Shown piece after piece: positions 50,945-62,148 of a stretch of 64,000 nucleotides of DNA (positions are counted from its first letter, which is position 1; every line of letters starts with the position of its first letter). The DNA lies in assembly GCF_030272615.1 (NCBI RefSeq), contig NC_081408.1, positions 308,402,450 through 308,466,449 of the forward strand, in the 5' to 3' direction. The stretch comes from Cryptomeria japonica (Eukaryota > Streptophyta > Pinopsida > Cupressales > Cupressaceae). The notes beneath the pieces were generated by a model. That model was not told the origin of the DNA. It saw only the letters and a list, made by a program, of their open reading frames with translations, and searched no databases. The position numbers and the translations under genes were made by a program.

Positions 50945-52535
50945 CACTCCATTCACCTTATTATGTTTGTCCTCACCCTATGACACTAGTAGTTTAACCA
51001 TATTTGGGGATCTTTGTTATCTATAGTGATGCATCTTTCTTTCCACTCATTCTTGGGAAACAACATAATTCTTCCTTGTTTCCTCACTTGGGTGGCAATG
51101 ATGGTATATATTCATTCCTCTCTCCTTTTAAAGATTTCCTCTTCTTTTTAGTGGTATTTTTCATATCTTGATGTCTTTTCTTGCATTGAATCTTCCTTTG
51201 TGTGAGTACATGTTCATTCATTTCTTAGGGCCTTTTTATTTGCTTTAAGTGCTACATCTTTTATGTATAATCTCTCTTTGGAGGTTGTGTAATCCTTCTC
51301 TTTGTCCCTATGCTTAGGGGGCATTGATTTCTCCTATCCTTTCTAAGGATCTACTTTTCCTTTGTTGAATAGAATTTTCTTATGATACGATGTTATTCCT
51401 TATGTGATGTTGTTTGTTTTCTCAAGGATTCCCTATTATAAAATAGGTGTGTATCATTGTGTACAACCTCTTTTTCATTTGGCAATGTATACGTCTTTTA
51501 TAAGACAAGTCCTTAACTTAGGGTCAAAAGTGTGTTATCCTTCATCAAGAATCACTTTTTCCTAGCAATAGGAGGAAGGTATGAATTATTGTTCTCCTTC
51601 CTTTCTTTTGGTCAATGATGTTATTTTTGTTCAAATTCTCCTCTTGGAGGTAGATGTCTTTGAGCAAATATCTCTTCCTCCTTCTCCTCCAAAGGATTAC
51701 CTTTCTACTTATTGCTAGACATCTCTTTTATAACCATCTTTTCCTCACTTCTAAGAGTCCTATTTATTTAGCTTGGATTCATGTACATTGTTGCCTAAAG
51801 GATATCTCCTTGGTGTTGAAGGTGTGTATCCTTGTTTCTAGCTTCCTTAAGACATCAACATATCTTTATGTTGACAATTTAAGGGGGGAGCATACATATT
51901 TCTCTCTTTGTATTATATTATTTTTTTATTTTGCATTTCTTATACGAGGTGCTCATTCTCAAAACTAGACTTAACTCTTATAGGGGATGCTTCATTCTCA
52001 AAACCAGACACAACTTTTTTATGTTTTATACGGGGTATACATTCTCGAAACCAAGCCTAGTTCTTATATTCAAGATATTCCTAAAACTAGAAATATTTTG
52101 TTTTTATTGTAATTATTATATAGGTTGTTGCATGCCTGAAACTAGACCTAGTTCTTAGACAAGATGCTCAACTTTTTAAACTAGATGGTGGCATATTCAA
52201 CAGGGTGAGTCGACTAGCATAACACAACTTGCTAGACCATTCAACTCTTCCTTTTTCAAGATGAGTGGAACTAGAATAACACAACTTGCTAGACTATTTC
52301 GAATCTCCTTTACATGAATCACACAACATAACACAACTTGTTGTCCCATGAGTATTCATATCCCCATGGGTCACCTAGAATAACACTGCTTGCTACCATG
52401 TCAATTCTATGACCTCTCTTTCTCTTCTTCGCATGGATCATCTAGCATAATGAAATATGATAGCTTGTGGAATCCATGTTTTCTCCTTTCTCCTCCCCAT
52501 GAGCTCATAGCTTAACTATTTGTGGATAATGGTAA
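50945..52535 (+). other. Non-coding transposon-derived DNA with degenerate repeats
   Basis: A purine tract TTTAAGGGGGGAGCA lies near 51879-51893. Degenerate repeats of ATTCTCAAAACTAGAC (about 51951-52170) and of CTAGAATAACACAACTTGCT (about 52214-52420) follow. Probably the 3' part of an old LTR element. No protein recognised. Confidence 0.5.
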
Positions 52536-52932
52536 TGTTAAATATCCGGGCAACTGAGAGGGAAGGTGAATTAGTTGCTAACTTAAACATTTTCCTCAAT
52601 GCTTTCACACATATGGAATAACCAATAGAATTGATTAAAGTAGATATAACATGAAAACACATACACACAACACATTACACAATAAACACCAGATATGATG
52701 TGAAAAAATGAAAAAGGAAAAAACCACGAAGAATGTTAGTTCTCAATATAAAACATCAGTTAAGGTGATTTTTATAAAGGGTGGCTCACTACTAGAATGC
52801 TCACTACATGAGGGCTCACTACCCAAAAAAAGGCTCACTATCAAAAAAAGAAAGAAAGAAAGAAGGGTAATCCACCACTGTAACACACACTACAAAACCA
52901 AAACTACTTTTGGTGCCTCAACACCAATACAC
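52536..52932 (-). repeat. Copia LTR fragment, related to 45712-46611
   Basis: Shares GGGCAACTGAGAGGG, GGTGATTTTTA-AA-GGGTGGCTCACT and CCAAAACTACTTTTGGT with the LTR at 45712. Cut at 52932 by the insertion of the next element. Confidence 0.7.
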
Positions 52933-53289
52933 TATTAGAATTAATGATTGATGAATCCCACAAGCCCAATAATCACTTGCATGCAAATACCTGCCACGTA
53001 CAAGAGAAAAACCTACAAACAAGAGAGTGCAAGAATAATTGGAGACAATTGCAAGAAGAAATTAGAATTGAATTAACTTGACAGAATGAATTATTACAAT
53101 GAGATCAATCCTTTAATAAAGGAGATCAAAACCCTAAAGCGAACCCTAAGGGTTGGATGTATGAAATAAAATAATTATTAAATGCCTAAAAAAGCTTCCT
53201 AAATTTAGCTTAAGTGAAAAAAGAAGGTGAATTGATTAATTAATAAATGTGATTAAATTAGTTAAGTAAATAAAACCTTTACTCTAACG
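52933..53289 (-). repeat. 3' LTR of the second gag-only element
   Basis: 357 bp. Its first 180 or so bp (plus coordinates) match 63814-64000 closely. Ends form an inverted repeat, intact as TGTTAGA at 63814 and mutated here to TATTAGA...TCTAACG. Confidence 0.85.
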
Positions 53290-53300
53290 CCCCCCCTTAA
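53290..53300 (-). promoter_or_regulatory. Polypurine tract of the second gag-only element
   Basis: TTAAGGGGGGG on the minus strand next to the LTR, identical to 12677-12687. Confidence 0.85.
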
Positions 53301-54768
53301 GATGAATTTAGGGAGTAGCCAAAAAGCTAAGTGCATGAAAGCGGCTACATGCAAAAAATGCAACTACATGCAACAATGCATATTTGGGTCTTGACAACAA
53401 GGCTTGATGAGGTACCCAATAAGATCATGCAAATCTTTGTAAAGTGGAGAAAAAGAGAAAACCTAGTGGGAAAAAACTCCTCTCCAAAAAGAGATGGAAA
53501 AAATAAAGTACAAGTGCATGTCTCAAGAGACTCTCTCAAGAACATGTGCACAACCAACCCCCCCATGAGAGAGGTTTCAAACTCCAAAGCCCCCCCAGAA
53601 TGATACAACCCCTATGTCGATAGTCAAACCAATTTGTCTCCAATATGGAAGAAACAAAGGTTGCAAATAAAGAAGAGGACACCCCTGAACAGGAGGTGAA
53701 ACTGGAAGGCCCGAGATGATGCTAAAAGGAGAATGCATGATGATGTTGTAATGGAATCCCTAATGATGGTGAGTCAACAGATGTATTGAATCTATCATCT
53801 GAGAGGGAATGAACATCCTCTGAAATATCCTCAACAACTAGAATAGGTGGTTCGATGCATGAAGCTACAATGTCAGGCAATGCTGAAGAGGAATCTTGCT
53901 GAATATAAGCAATCTCAACAGGAGGTGGAGGTGTAGAAGTCACAACATTGGTCTCAGGAACAACACACAAGTTTAAGTGACCTGAATTCACCTCAACATG
54001 CTCTCTTTAAGAAAGAGAGTGATTCTTCGATAGTGGAGATGATGGACCAAAATGAGAGAAAGAGTACAAGCGAGAAGAATGATCAACTGTGTCTATTGCA
54101 ATAATATTGCCAGTCTCACTGTCTCTAATGTGCATTGAATCTCGAGTGAACTTAGTTGTGTCCCCTGTCCCACTATGAGTAATCTGATAGATGGAGAGAA
54201 GGTCAGAGGACAAAGACAAAACACATAATACAACATGAAATGTACCATCATCAATGTCGATAGAACCTTTCCCACATATAGTCATAATAGTGTTGTTACC
54301 CATGAAAATGTGTGGCATAGGAGATGCCTGAAAAGATGAGAAAATATCTTGAGAAGATGCCATATAATGTGAAGCACCTGAATCAAGTAACCATATAGAA
54401 GAAGGTGGACTAACTATGGTACATAATGTATGACCCTTACTTCTGTCATGTCCATCTGTCTATAATGAAGAAGAAGATCTGTGAGAAGTAGAAGAAGAAG
54501 AAGGAATATCAATGTTGCTCTTTTGAAGAAGAGATATCAAATCTGAAACCTATTTTGCATATCCATCAATCTTCTTCTCATAGAAATGAGACTCATCATA
54601 ATTTGGCTTTCTACAATAAGGACACTTAGGTTTATCTTTCTTTGGTTTTCCCCCTTTAGGAGGAGGTGGGCCAGAGGACTATTGTGAACTAGAATCCTTC
54701 CTAGGCTCTTTGGTCTTCGACTTATGTTTCTGCTTATGTGGCTCCTGAGATGACAATACAACCAAGGC

Positions 54769-55576
54769 TGTTGGCATATGGACACTCCAATGAGACATTG
54801 TGTGTGATTGAAGGTTTTGTCATTGATGGCAACCTTGCAATCCTATGGCACCGACAAGACATCTTACTAGTAAAGCATTACACAAGCAAGACAGTGCACC
54901 AGCATCAACAAGATCACTCTACACCAACACCGGCACCAACACAGAAGAAAAGATGTATACCGGCACAGAGGCCGAAAGGATTTTTGATATGTAATATTTT
55001 GATTATTATTGTAAGTCAACTTGGAAAATTGTAAAATGACTCTTGTATATAAAAGAGATCATTATAGACATTTGTAAGAATAAGGAAGCGAGCATAAAGA
55101 AAATTATTAGGCAGACCTAATGTGCGAATTATAGGTCAAGGGTATATGTAAAGAATAGAGTTAGAACCGGTATTGAATCTGGCATTGGAGATGCTATTGT
55201 AAAGCAGTACAAGTCTTTGGATTGGTATAATCCTCATTGTAAGTCAGTGTGACTCCTCTTTGAGCATTGAGCTCTAGGCAGTTGGCCTTCCTGCATGTGC
55301 AGGCCCCTATTGTACGTAATATTCTCTTATTGGCCAGTAAGTGAATATTGTGGGTCACAAATCCCACCAAGGTTTTTCCCACACCGGGTTTCCTCGTTAA
55401 ACATCTTGTGTTATGGTGTTCTTTTCATGTGGATGTTTCTGATTCTGTTTATTGCATTAATTCTTGCATACCGGTATACTGCTATTTTATGTTCTGCATC
55501 TTTTACTTTAAGAAATACTACTCACCAGTTAGATACTGATTCACCCCCCCTCTTAGTATCTATGGGAATCCTAACA
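54769..55576 (+). repeat. 5' LTR of the nested copia-type element
   Basis: 808 bp. TATA box TATATAAAAG near 55045. It differs from the 3' LTR at a few per cent of sites, often CG in the 3' copy against CA or TG here, as expected from methylation decay. Confidence 0.93.
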
Positions 55577-55578
55577 AT

Positions 55579-55590
55579 TGGTATCAGAGC
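55579..55590 (+). promoter_or_regulatory. Primer binding site, initiator tRNA-Met type
   Basis: TGGTATCAGAGC two bases after the 5' LTR. Confidence 0.9.
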
Positions 55591-55647
55591 TTGGTCCTCT
55601 ATTTTCAGAAGCCTAACAGCTTGAGGAAGATCTTGACACCGGTAAAA

Positions 55648-56805
55648 ATGGAAAATCTGATGAAGCAACTTGAAGGAGCTCTTACTGACTATGATGCAGA
55701 GAAGTTGAAAAATATCAAATTAGAAGATGACTTAAGAGAAACTCAGGATATCATTCAGGCACTTCAAGAAAATCTTAATGTTACAAGAAATAAGAGAAGA
55801 GAACTTTGTGAAAAATTGCAAAATGAGAATGATGAAAAGGATTCTCTTAATGATATGATAAGAAAGTTGAAACAAGAGATCATGACAACAAAAAATGAAA
55901 TACAGGATATGACTATGAAATTTTGCAAAGAGATTGAGGATAGAAAGAAGAATGAAGAAGAATTGACTAGAAGACTAAGTGATGCAGCAAATGAGAACAC
56001 AAGACTTAGCTATGAAAATGACATGTTGAAGACAGATCTGATGCATACTCAGAATGACTCAAATGAACTAATGAGACAAAAAGAAATCTTGGAAAGGGAA
56101 TTGGAAACTGCAAATCAACATAAAGAAAAATTCAAGAAAAGCTCAGAAGAACTCGGTACCTTATTGAAGAATCAAAAACTCACAGGTGACACTTCTGGAA
56201 TTGGCTTTGAAGTTGGAGAAAGCTCTGGTACTGCAAATACTCAGGATCACAACAAACCAGTAAGACCACCTAATACTTATAAATTCAATGGAAAATGCTT
56301 TAACTGTAATAAATATGGTCATAGGGCAAATGAATGCAGACCTAGGAATTATCAGAATATCAATCCACCCACCGGTCAATGTTCCAAATGCAACAAAGTT
56401 GGTCATAACTCTAAAAACTGTAGAATGAATGTGAGATGTTATGTTTGTGGAAGATTTGGACATCTATCTAATCAATGCAGAACACAAACCGGCATAGGTT
56501 ATGGGAAAGCTATTTAGAAAAATAATGTAACTTGTTATGCATGTAACAAGATTGGGCATATTGCTAAATTTTGTAGAAGTAAAGGTACACTGGTAGACAA
56601 CAAAAGTGCTAGCTTGAAAGGTAAAGAAAAAGTTGAAGAGGTTAAGCAAGAATTCTCAAAGCAATGGATTAGAAAAGCTGATCTAAATATTGGGAATACT
56701 CCTCCACTGGTAGAACCAACAAATGCTTCACCGACAGGATAGAGTGATGTTTCACCGGCAGGACAGAGCAATGCTCCACCGGTAGGAAGTTCTTCATCTA
56801 ATTGA
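55648..56805 (+). pseudogene. Coiled-coil Gag-like protein with four CCHC knuckles
   Basis: ATG at 55648 (MENLMKQLEGALTDYD) lies only about 57 nt after the PBS. The frame is open upstream to 55591, but that stretch looks like leader. Residues 1-185 are a Glu/Lys/Leu/Asn-rich predicted coiled coil. Four C-X2-C-X4-H-X4-C knuckles lie at 56296-56337, 56380-56421, 56437-56478 and 56533-56574, the last after a TAG (56515). A further TAG at 56740 sits in a short repeat where the next copy reads CAG (GGACAGAGC), so Gln to stop is visible directly. True end TGA at 56803. A typical UBN2 capsid region is absent. Likely binds element RNA. The stops suggest this copy is dead. Confidence 0.8.
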
Positions 56806-56961
56806 AGAAAATTTTCTTGAGGGTTTGGAAATCTAATGACACATGTGCTATTGTTCCCTCGGTTAGAGATAAGAAGTTGAAAATCACTTATTACCGGCAA
56901 ACAAAGTTAAGTGAATACTTAACTAGCATGCAATTAATGTGGTAGATAGCAAAAAAGACTT

Positions 56962-56969
56962 TATAAAAT
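56962..56969 (+). promoter_or_regulatory. Possible internal TATA box before the large ORF
   Basis: TATAAAAT, 146 nt before the ATG at 57108, in a stretch that looks like a 5' UTR. It would allow separate expression of the large ORF. Weak on its own. Confidence 0.35.
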
Positions 56970-57107
56970 AAGGTTTTGGCTCCATTTCATTTCACCGTGA
57001 TTTCAAACTTTTAGAGAGCGTGAAGATTTTTGAGCTAAGGCATTTCGAGCAAGAAGCAAGCACACTCCAAGCAATCATCCATCCATGATAGAAAAAGGTA
57101 TTTTATC

Positions 57108-60100
57108 ATGGCATCCACCTCTACAATTGAATACATAGTGAACCCTATTGGTGTGGAAGTAATTAAAAGACCTAGGCCCATATTTCAGTTGGTCCCCGAA
57201 ATAGAAAAGAAGGATGATACCTTAGGTGCATTTTCTCAAATCCCTAAAGGTGTTGTCTATGTTGAAGACCCTAGAATGTATATTCACTGCAATATTGAAG
57301 AGTTAGGAGATGAGGAAATCAAAACCATGTACAAAACCAAGATATGTGATGATACCGGTAGTGTTAAAGCTGAACACAAAATCATTGAAACCATAGGATT
57401 CACAGAAATCCTTAGCATTCCTGAATTTCCTAAGGATGTGATTAGGATAGTGTTAAGCAAAGTTCATGGAGAATTTTTCTGGTTAGACGCAATTCATAAG
57501 ATCACCAAGCAAGCAGTAAAGGCTATCACAGGGTTACCGGCCACCGGTAAAAGACCAGACAAGAACAAGAAAGTTTCAAATGATTTAGTCATAGACCTAA
57601 TAGGTGCAACATTTGATAAAAGATCTCTAAGGGTTAACGATGTAAAGGATACAAATGTGAGATTCTTAAGCATGATATTAGGTTACAAAGCCACTCATGC
57701 CAATAGACTTAACTCAGTTTCAAGTTTATGCATTAAGAGTGCTTATGATATGATAACAGACAATGCAAAAATTGACATCTGTGAATGGTTAAAGGATGAA
57801 CTGATAGACAACCTTGGAAAGATAAAGAAGGATAAGAAAGGAAATTTCAGATTTGGAAATCTGTTAGTATGTCTAATGCTTCATATAACAAAACAAGTTC
57901 CCGGTATAGGATATAAAGAACTAGGATATGACATACCGGTAGGAAAGCAACTGACAGAACTGTTCAATACCATGGGTGAGAACAAAGAAAACAACATTCA
58001 TGACTTTTTCCAAGCACTAAAGACAAAAATGAAGAAAAGGACAAGGTTATCTTAGAAAATTGTAGATAAATACAAAGATGATATATGCTTTGTTATCAAA
58101 AAGGATGAAATATGGATGGAAGTAGTCATTCCAAGGACAATCTGGGTAACCGAAATGGGCTATGAGATAGATGACTGCATAGTTGAAACTTATGCCAAAG
58201 CACTTCTGGAAGCCTCTAATGAACCTAAGGAAGAAGTATTTGGTAGTGCTGAAACCATAGAAAGCCAAATACAGTCCAAGAAAAGAGTGAAGAAGGTAGA
58301 GGCATTTGTGAGGAAAGGATCCAGACAAGTAAAAGCCATTAAGGAAGATGTATTAAAGAAAACCGACATAACTGAAGATGAGTTGGCAGTCCCACAACCT
58401 GAAGCTCATCTATCACCGGTAGGTACTGTAGACACCTAAAATTGTCATGTCTAATTAAATAAATATTTTTATTTATTTAATTACTTTAGCCTAATTCTTC
58501 TATTAATTAAATAAATCTTTATTTATTTAATTCATTCATTTATCCTCTTCTAGCCTTATTTCTCATTTAAATAAATACATTTATTTATTTAAATTATCCT
58601 TTTCCTAAATTAAATAAATATCTTATTTATTTAATTATCCCACTTCTTCTATTAATTAAATAAATCTTTATTTATTTAATTAATTCATTAACCTTTTCTA
58701 CCCATGACACATGTCATTCATCTCTTAATTCATACACTACATACCCCTTTCATTATTTTATTATTTCTTTTACCTACCCTCTAATCATAGCCGACCTCCT
58801 TTTACACCTCTCAATCTTATCCCTCCATTTCTTATAGTGTCTTCTATATAAGGAGATGCTTCCTTCATTATCAAACCCTAATCAATCATCCTAAGGACTT
58901 GACTACTTGATCAATTGACTACTTGGCATATGCGATCCTACTTGCAACCACATTCCGTTCTTTGTTGAGCTCTTGTGCACATAAAATCTAAGAGCAAATA
59001 TATCAAGAAAGATCAATGGAGATAGGAAGAATGGAGATCCAAACCCTATTGGACATGTGATGGTATAATCTTTGTGATTTCATTTGATTTGCATTGTCTT
59101 AGGTAATCTTCATATGTTATGGTGGATATTTGTTGTTGTTAGGCTAAGGTTTTGTGGTTGAATCCATTTAGTCTTTCAATATTGTTATTATTGTTATCCA
59201 TTTTCACCATATACAGGTACTTCTTCGGAAGGAGACATGCCAACACCCTTTAAAAGAGTTGTCAGGAAAAGAGATCTCTCACCGACAACCACTCCTTCAC
59301 CTAGAAGGACAAGGCAGAAGCAACAAGCTGTGAGATCTCTAGTCAGAAAGGTCACACCTAAAAAGAAGCTGACTCCTAAGAAAAAGAAAAAGACAAAAAC
59401 TGACTTGGCACCTCTAGACATTTTGTTAAATGAGATCACAGAGGAAGGAAAACTGAAGAGAATAGGGAAAATTTATGACACCCTATCTGCTGATGAAAAA
59501 GGGCAAGTTGAGGAAAGTGTAATACTGCATATGGACATGTTCAAAAAGTTTTTGATGGAAGTCATAAATGAAATTCCTGATGATTTATACAAAAGACTTG
59601 AGGCCAGAAGGCAAGGAGTAATTGAATTAGACAAGAAAATAAAAATAGAAAAACTACTTGCTGTATATCCGATGAACTCTCCAAAGGAAATTGATGATAT
59701 GATTGCTCAGGCAAACCAGACTATTTTCTCCACTACACATCGGCATATTTCACTGATGGCAGGAAGAGTTACAGAAGTTACAGAGGAAACAGAAGATGGA
59801 TGGGACATATTCCTAGTTGAAAAGGAAAAACAAGAAGAATACAGGAATCCCAAGCCTATTAAGGTATATCAGAAAGATAAGGACAAAGTGAAAGGCAAAA
59901 TTGGAGGACCTCCAAGCATAAAGGTTAAAGATAACCTACCTCCACCTGTAAAAATTACAACCCCTGAAAACCAACCAGCAACTGAAAGCATGGATGTAGA
60001 GGATAGCAATCCAAATCCTGAAGTCCTATACACTGTAAATGTTGATACCCAAAAGATCAACATAACAGTTGATAAAGATACAAGTGAAAAATCAGATATG

Positions 60101-61096
60101 GCTAAAGAGCCTCCGGTAACAGGAGATACAGAGCAATCGACAGAGGATACAGAGAAAAAGATGGAATCTGAGACACAAATAGAGAAACCGATAGAGCTAA
60201 AAGCTCCGGAACAGGCTCACAAGGAAACAATGCCACCGGTAAGCAATGAAGCAGGAAAACCAGTGCTAAAGGAAATGCAGACACAAACTGACCTGCCAGA
60301 GGTCAATACAAGCATGGTCACTTCCACTGGTACTCAGTTTGTTGGGTCATCATCAAAGTCAACAAATGTGACTGAGGTATTACTTGAATCCATCAAGAAA
60401 ATAACTAACTATAGTTCACACGCTTACAAAGCAATAGATGATTCAATACCAATTTTGAAGATAATTGCTCCTGATTGTAATATAGATAATAAAGATTCTT
60501 TAGGACAGTTGGATACATTATGTAAATACATTTCTGGAAATATTGAGAAAATAAAGGAAGAATCTGTAAAGGACATGGTAGAAAAGGAGAAACAAAAATT
60601 CTTTGAGGAAGAAATAAAGAAGTGTAATAGAGACTTTAACACACTTCTACCGGAACTGTGTAGTTTGTTAAAAGAGTATAAAAAATTGTATAAAGACACA
60701 TGCAAAACAAACTTCCTGACTGTAGATATTGACAAGAAAATAAGCAAGACACAGGAAGAGATAAACAAGCTTGCAGACAATTTTGTCAACTCACCAGACT
60801 CACTATCTATTTTTGAAGATAAGTTAGCAAATTTTGAGGCAGAATTGCTTAAATAGGAAAGAGAGAAAGAGACAATAATAAACAAGGCAAAACACTTGAG
60901 ATCTAAACTGAGTCCAAGATTGGACTATCTAGCATCTCTGCAGAAGGAAATCTCAGAGGCTTTAGCACAGGGAAGTAAAACACCGACAGAACAATTGCAA
61001 CATCTCACCGATACTGTGAAGAAGACTGAAATAGCAATAAAAGATAGCAAAAAGTTTATGGACAATATAAACTTAATTTTGGGTGATCTTTTTTAG
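57108..61096 (+). pseudogene. Large ORF of unknown function (about 1,064 codons), split by a solo LTR
   Basis: I do not recognise the family. 57108-58426 and 59221-61096 are one frame once the solo LTR and one GGTAC copy are set aside. In-frame TAGs lie at 58053 and 60854. N-terminal part (to about residue 315): MASTSTIEYIVNPIG, ILSIPEFPKDVIRIVLSKVH, FFWLDAIHKITKQAVKAITG, and FLSMILGYKATHANRLNSV, a globular pattern loosely like the plant transposon domains that share a GLP-type turn. A very basic stretch after the junction (59237-59400, PKKKLTPKKKKK) looks like a nuclear localisation signal. The rest is Glu/Lys/Thr-rich with Pro, and the C-terminal 200 residues are heptad-rich. No protease or polymerase motif. 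It could be a captured host gene or an unusual capsid protein. Confidence 0.6.
58427..59215 (+). mobile_element. Solo LTR, 789 bp, TSD GGTAC
   Basis: Starts TGTAGACACC and ends CCATATACA, flanked by GGTAC (58422-58426 and 59216-59220). It contains repeated TTATTTATTTAATTA and a TATA box CTATATAAGG near 58844. The start resembles the element 1 LTR (TGTAGACG). It interrupts the large ORF. Confidence 0.92.
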
Positions 61097-61341
61097 ATAA
61101 TAACTACCCAACTACAAGGTTGAGGATATGGACCGGTATAACTACAAACTCTACTAACATCTTGACAACCTTTGTCATTGATGCCAAAGGGGGAGTAGTA
61201 GGATGAGAAAGTTCAAAGACAGGAATCATATGCTCAGGGGGAGCCCTTCATATTTTTGGTAATTTTTTTTTTTGGTCTACACATTTTGGACACTTTTTGA
61301 AATTTCTCATGAGTGTTGCCATCAATGCCAAAGGGGGAGAT
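61097..61341 (+). promoter_or_regulatory. 3' untranslated region with polypurine tract
   Basis: The PPT AAAGGGGGAGAT (61330-61341) abuts the 3' LTR. The phrase ATGCCAAAGGGGGAG occurs twice (about 61181-61195 and 61325-61339), with a further CAGGGGGAG near 61236. Confidence 0.75.
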
Positions 61342-62148
61342 TGTTGGCATATGGACACTCCAATGAGACATTGTGTGTGATTGAAGGTTTTGTCATTGAT
61401 GGCAACCTTGCAATCCTATGGCACCGGCAAGACATCTTACCGGTAAAGCATTACACAAGCAAGACAGTGCATCGACATCAACAAGATCACTCTACACCGA
61501 CACCGGCACCGACACAGAAGAAAAGATGTATACCGGCACAGAGGCCGACAGGATTTTTGATATGTAATATTTTGATTATTATTGTAAGCCAACTTGGCAA
61601 ATTGTAAAATGACTCTTGTATAAAAGAGATCATTATAGACATTTGTAAGAGTAAGGAAGCGAGCATAACGAAAATTATTAGGCAGACCTAATGTGCAAAT
61701 TATAGGTCAAGGGTATATGTAAAGAACAAAGTTAGAACCAGTATTGAATCTGGCATTGGAGATGCTATTGTAAAGCAGTACAAGTCTTTGGATTAGTATA
61801 ATCCTCATTGTAAGTTAGTGTGACTCCTCTTTGAGTAGTGAGCTCTAGGCAGTTGGCCTTCCTGCATGTGCAGGCCCCTATTGTAAGTAATATTCTCTTA
61901 TTGGCCAGTAAGTGAATATTGTGGGTCACAAATCCCATCGAGGTTTTTCCCACACCGGGTTTCCTCGTTAAACATCTTGTGTTATGGTGTTCTTTTCATG
62001 TGGATGTTTCTGATTCTGTTTATCGTATTAATTCTTGCATACCGGTATACTGCTATTTTATGTTCAACATCTTTTACCTTAAGAAATACTACTCACCGGT
62101 TAGATACTGATTCACCCCCCCCTCTCAGTATCTATGGGAATCCTAACA
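61342..62148 (+). repeat. 3' LTR of the nested copia-type element
   Basis: 807 bp, TGTTGGCA...CTAACA, followed by TSD AAGGC. Confidence 0.93.

Larger units (their letters stand above)
54769..62148 (+). mobile_element. Non-autonomous copia-type element with coiled-coil Gag and unknown large ORF, TSD AAGGC
   Basis: LTRs 54769-55576 (808 bp) and 61342-62148 (807 bp) begin TGTTGGCA and end CTAACA. They are flanked by AAGGC (54764-54768 and 62149-62153). PBS and PPT are present. The interior carries two proteins, a coiled-coil/four-CCHC Gag-like protein and a protein of about 1,064 codons. No protease, integrase, RT or RNase H motif was found. Length 7,380 bp including a 789-bp solo LTR. It interrupts the Gag gene of the element at 52933-64000. 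The short leader, coiled-coil Gag and repeated PPT-like motifs recall SIRE-type copia elements; that placement is inference. Confidence 0.9.

Noticed and set aside
54738-55624. ORFs in the LTRs at 54769 and 61342 that recur in both copies
   Set aside because: Recurrence only reflects LTR identity. They span LTR transcription signals and are not conserved as protein.
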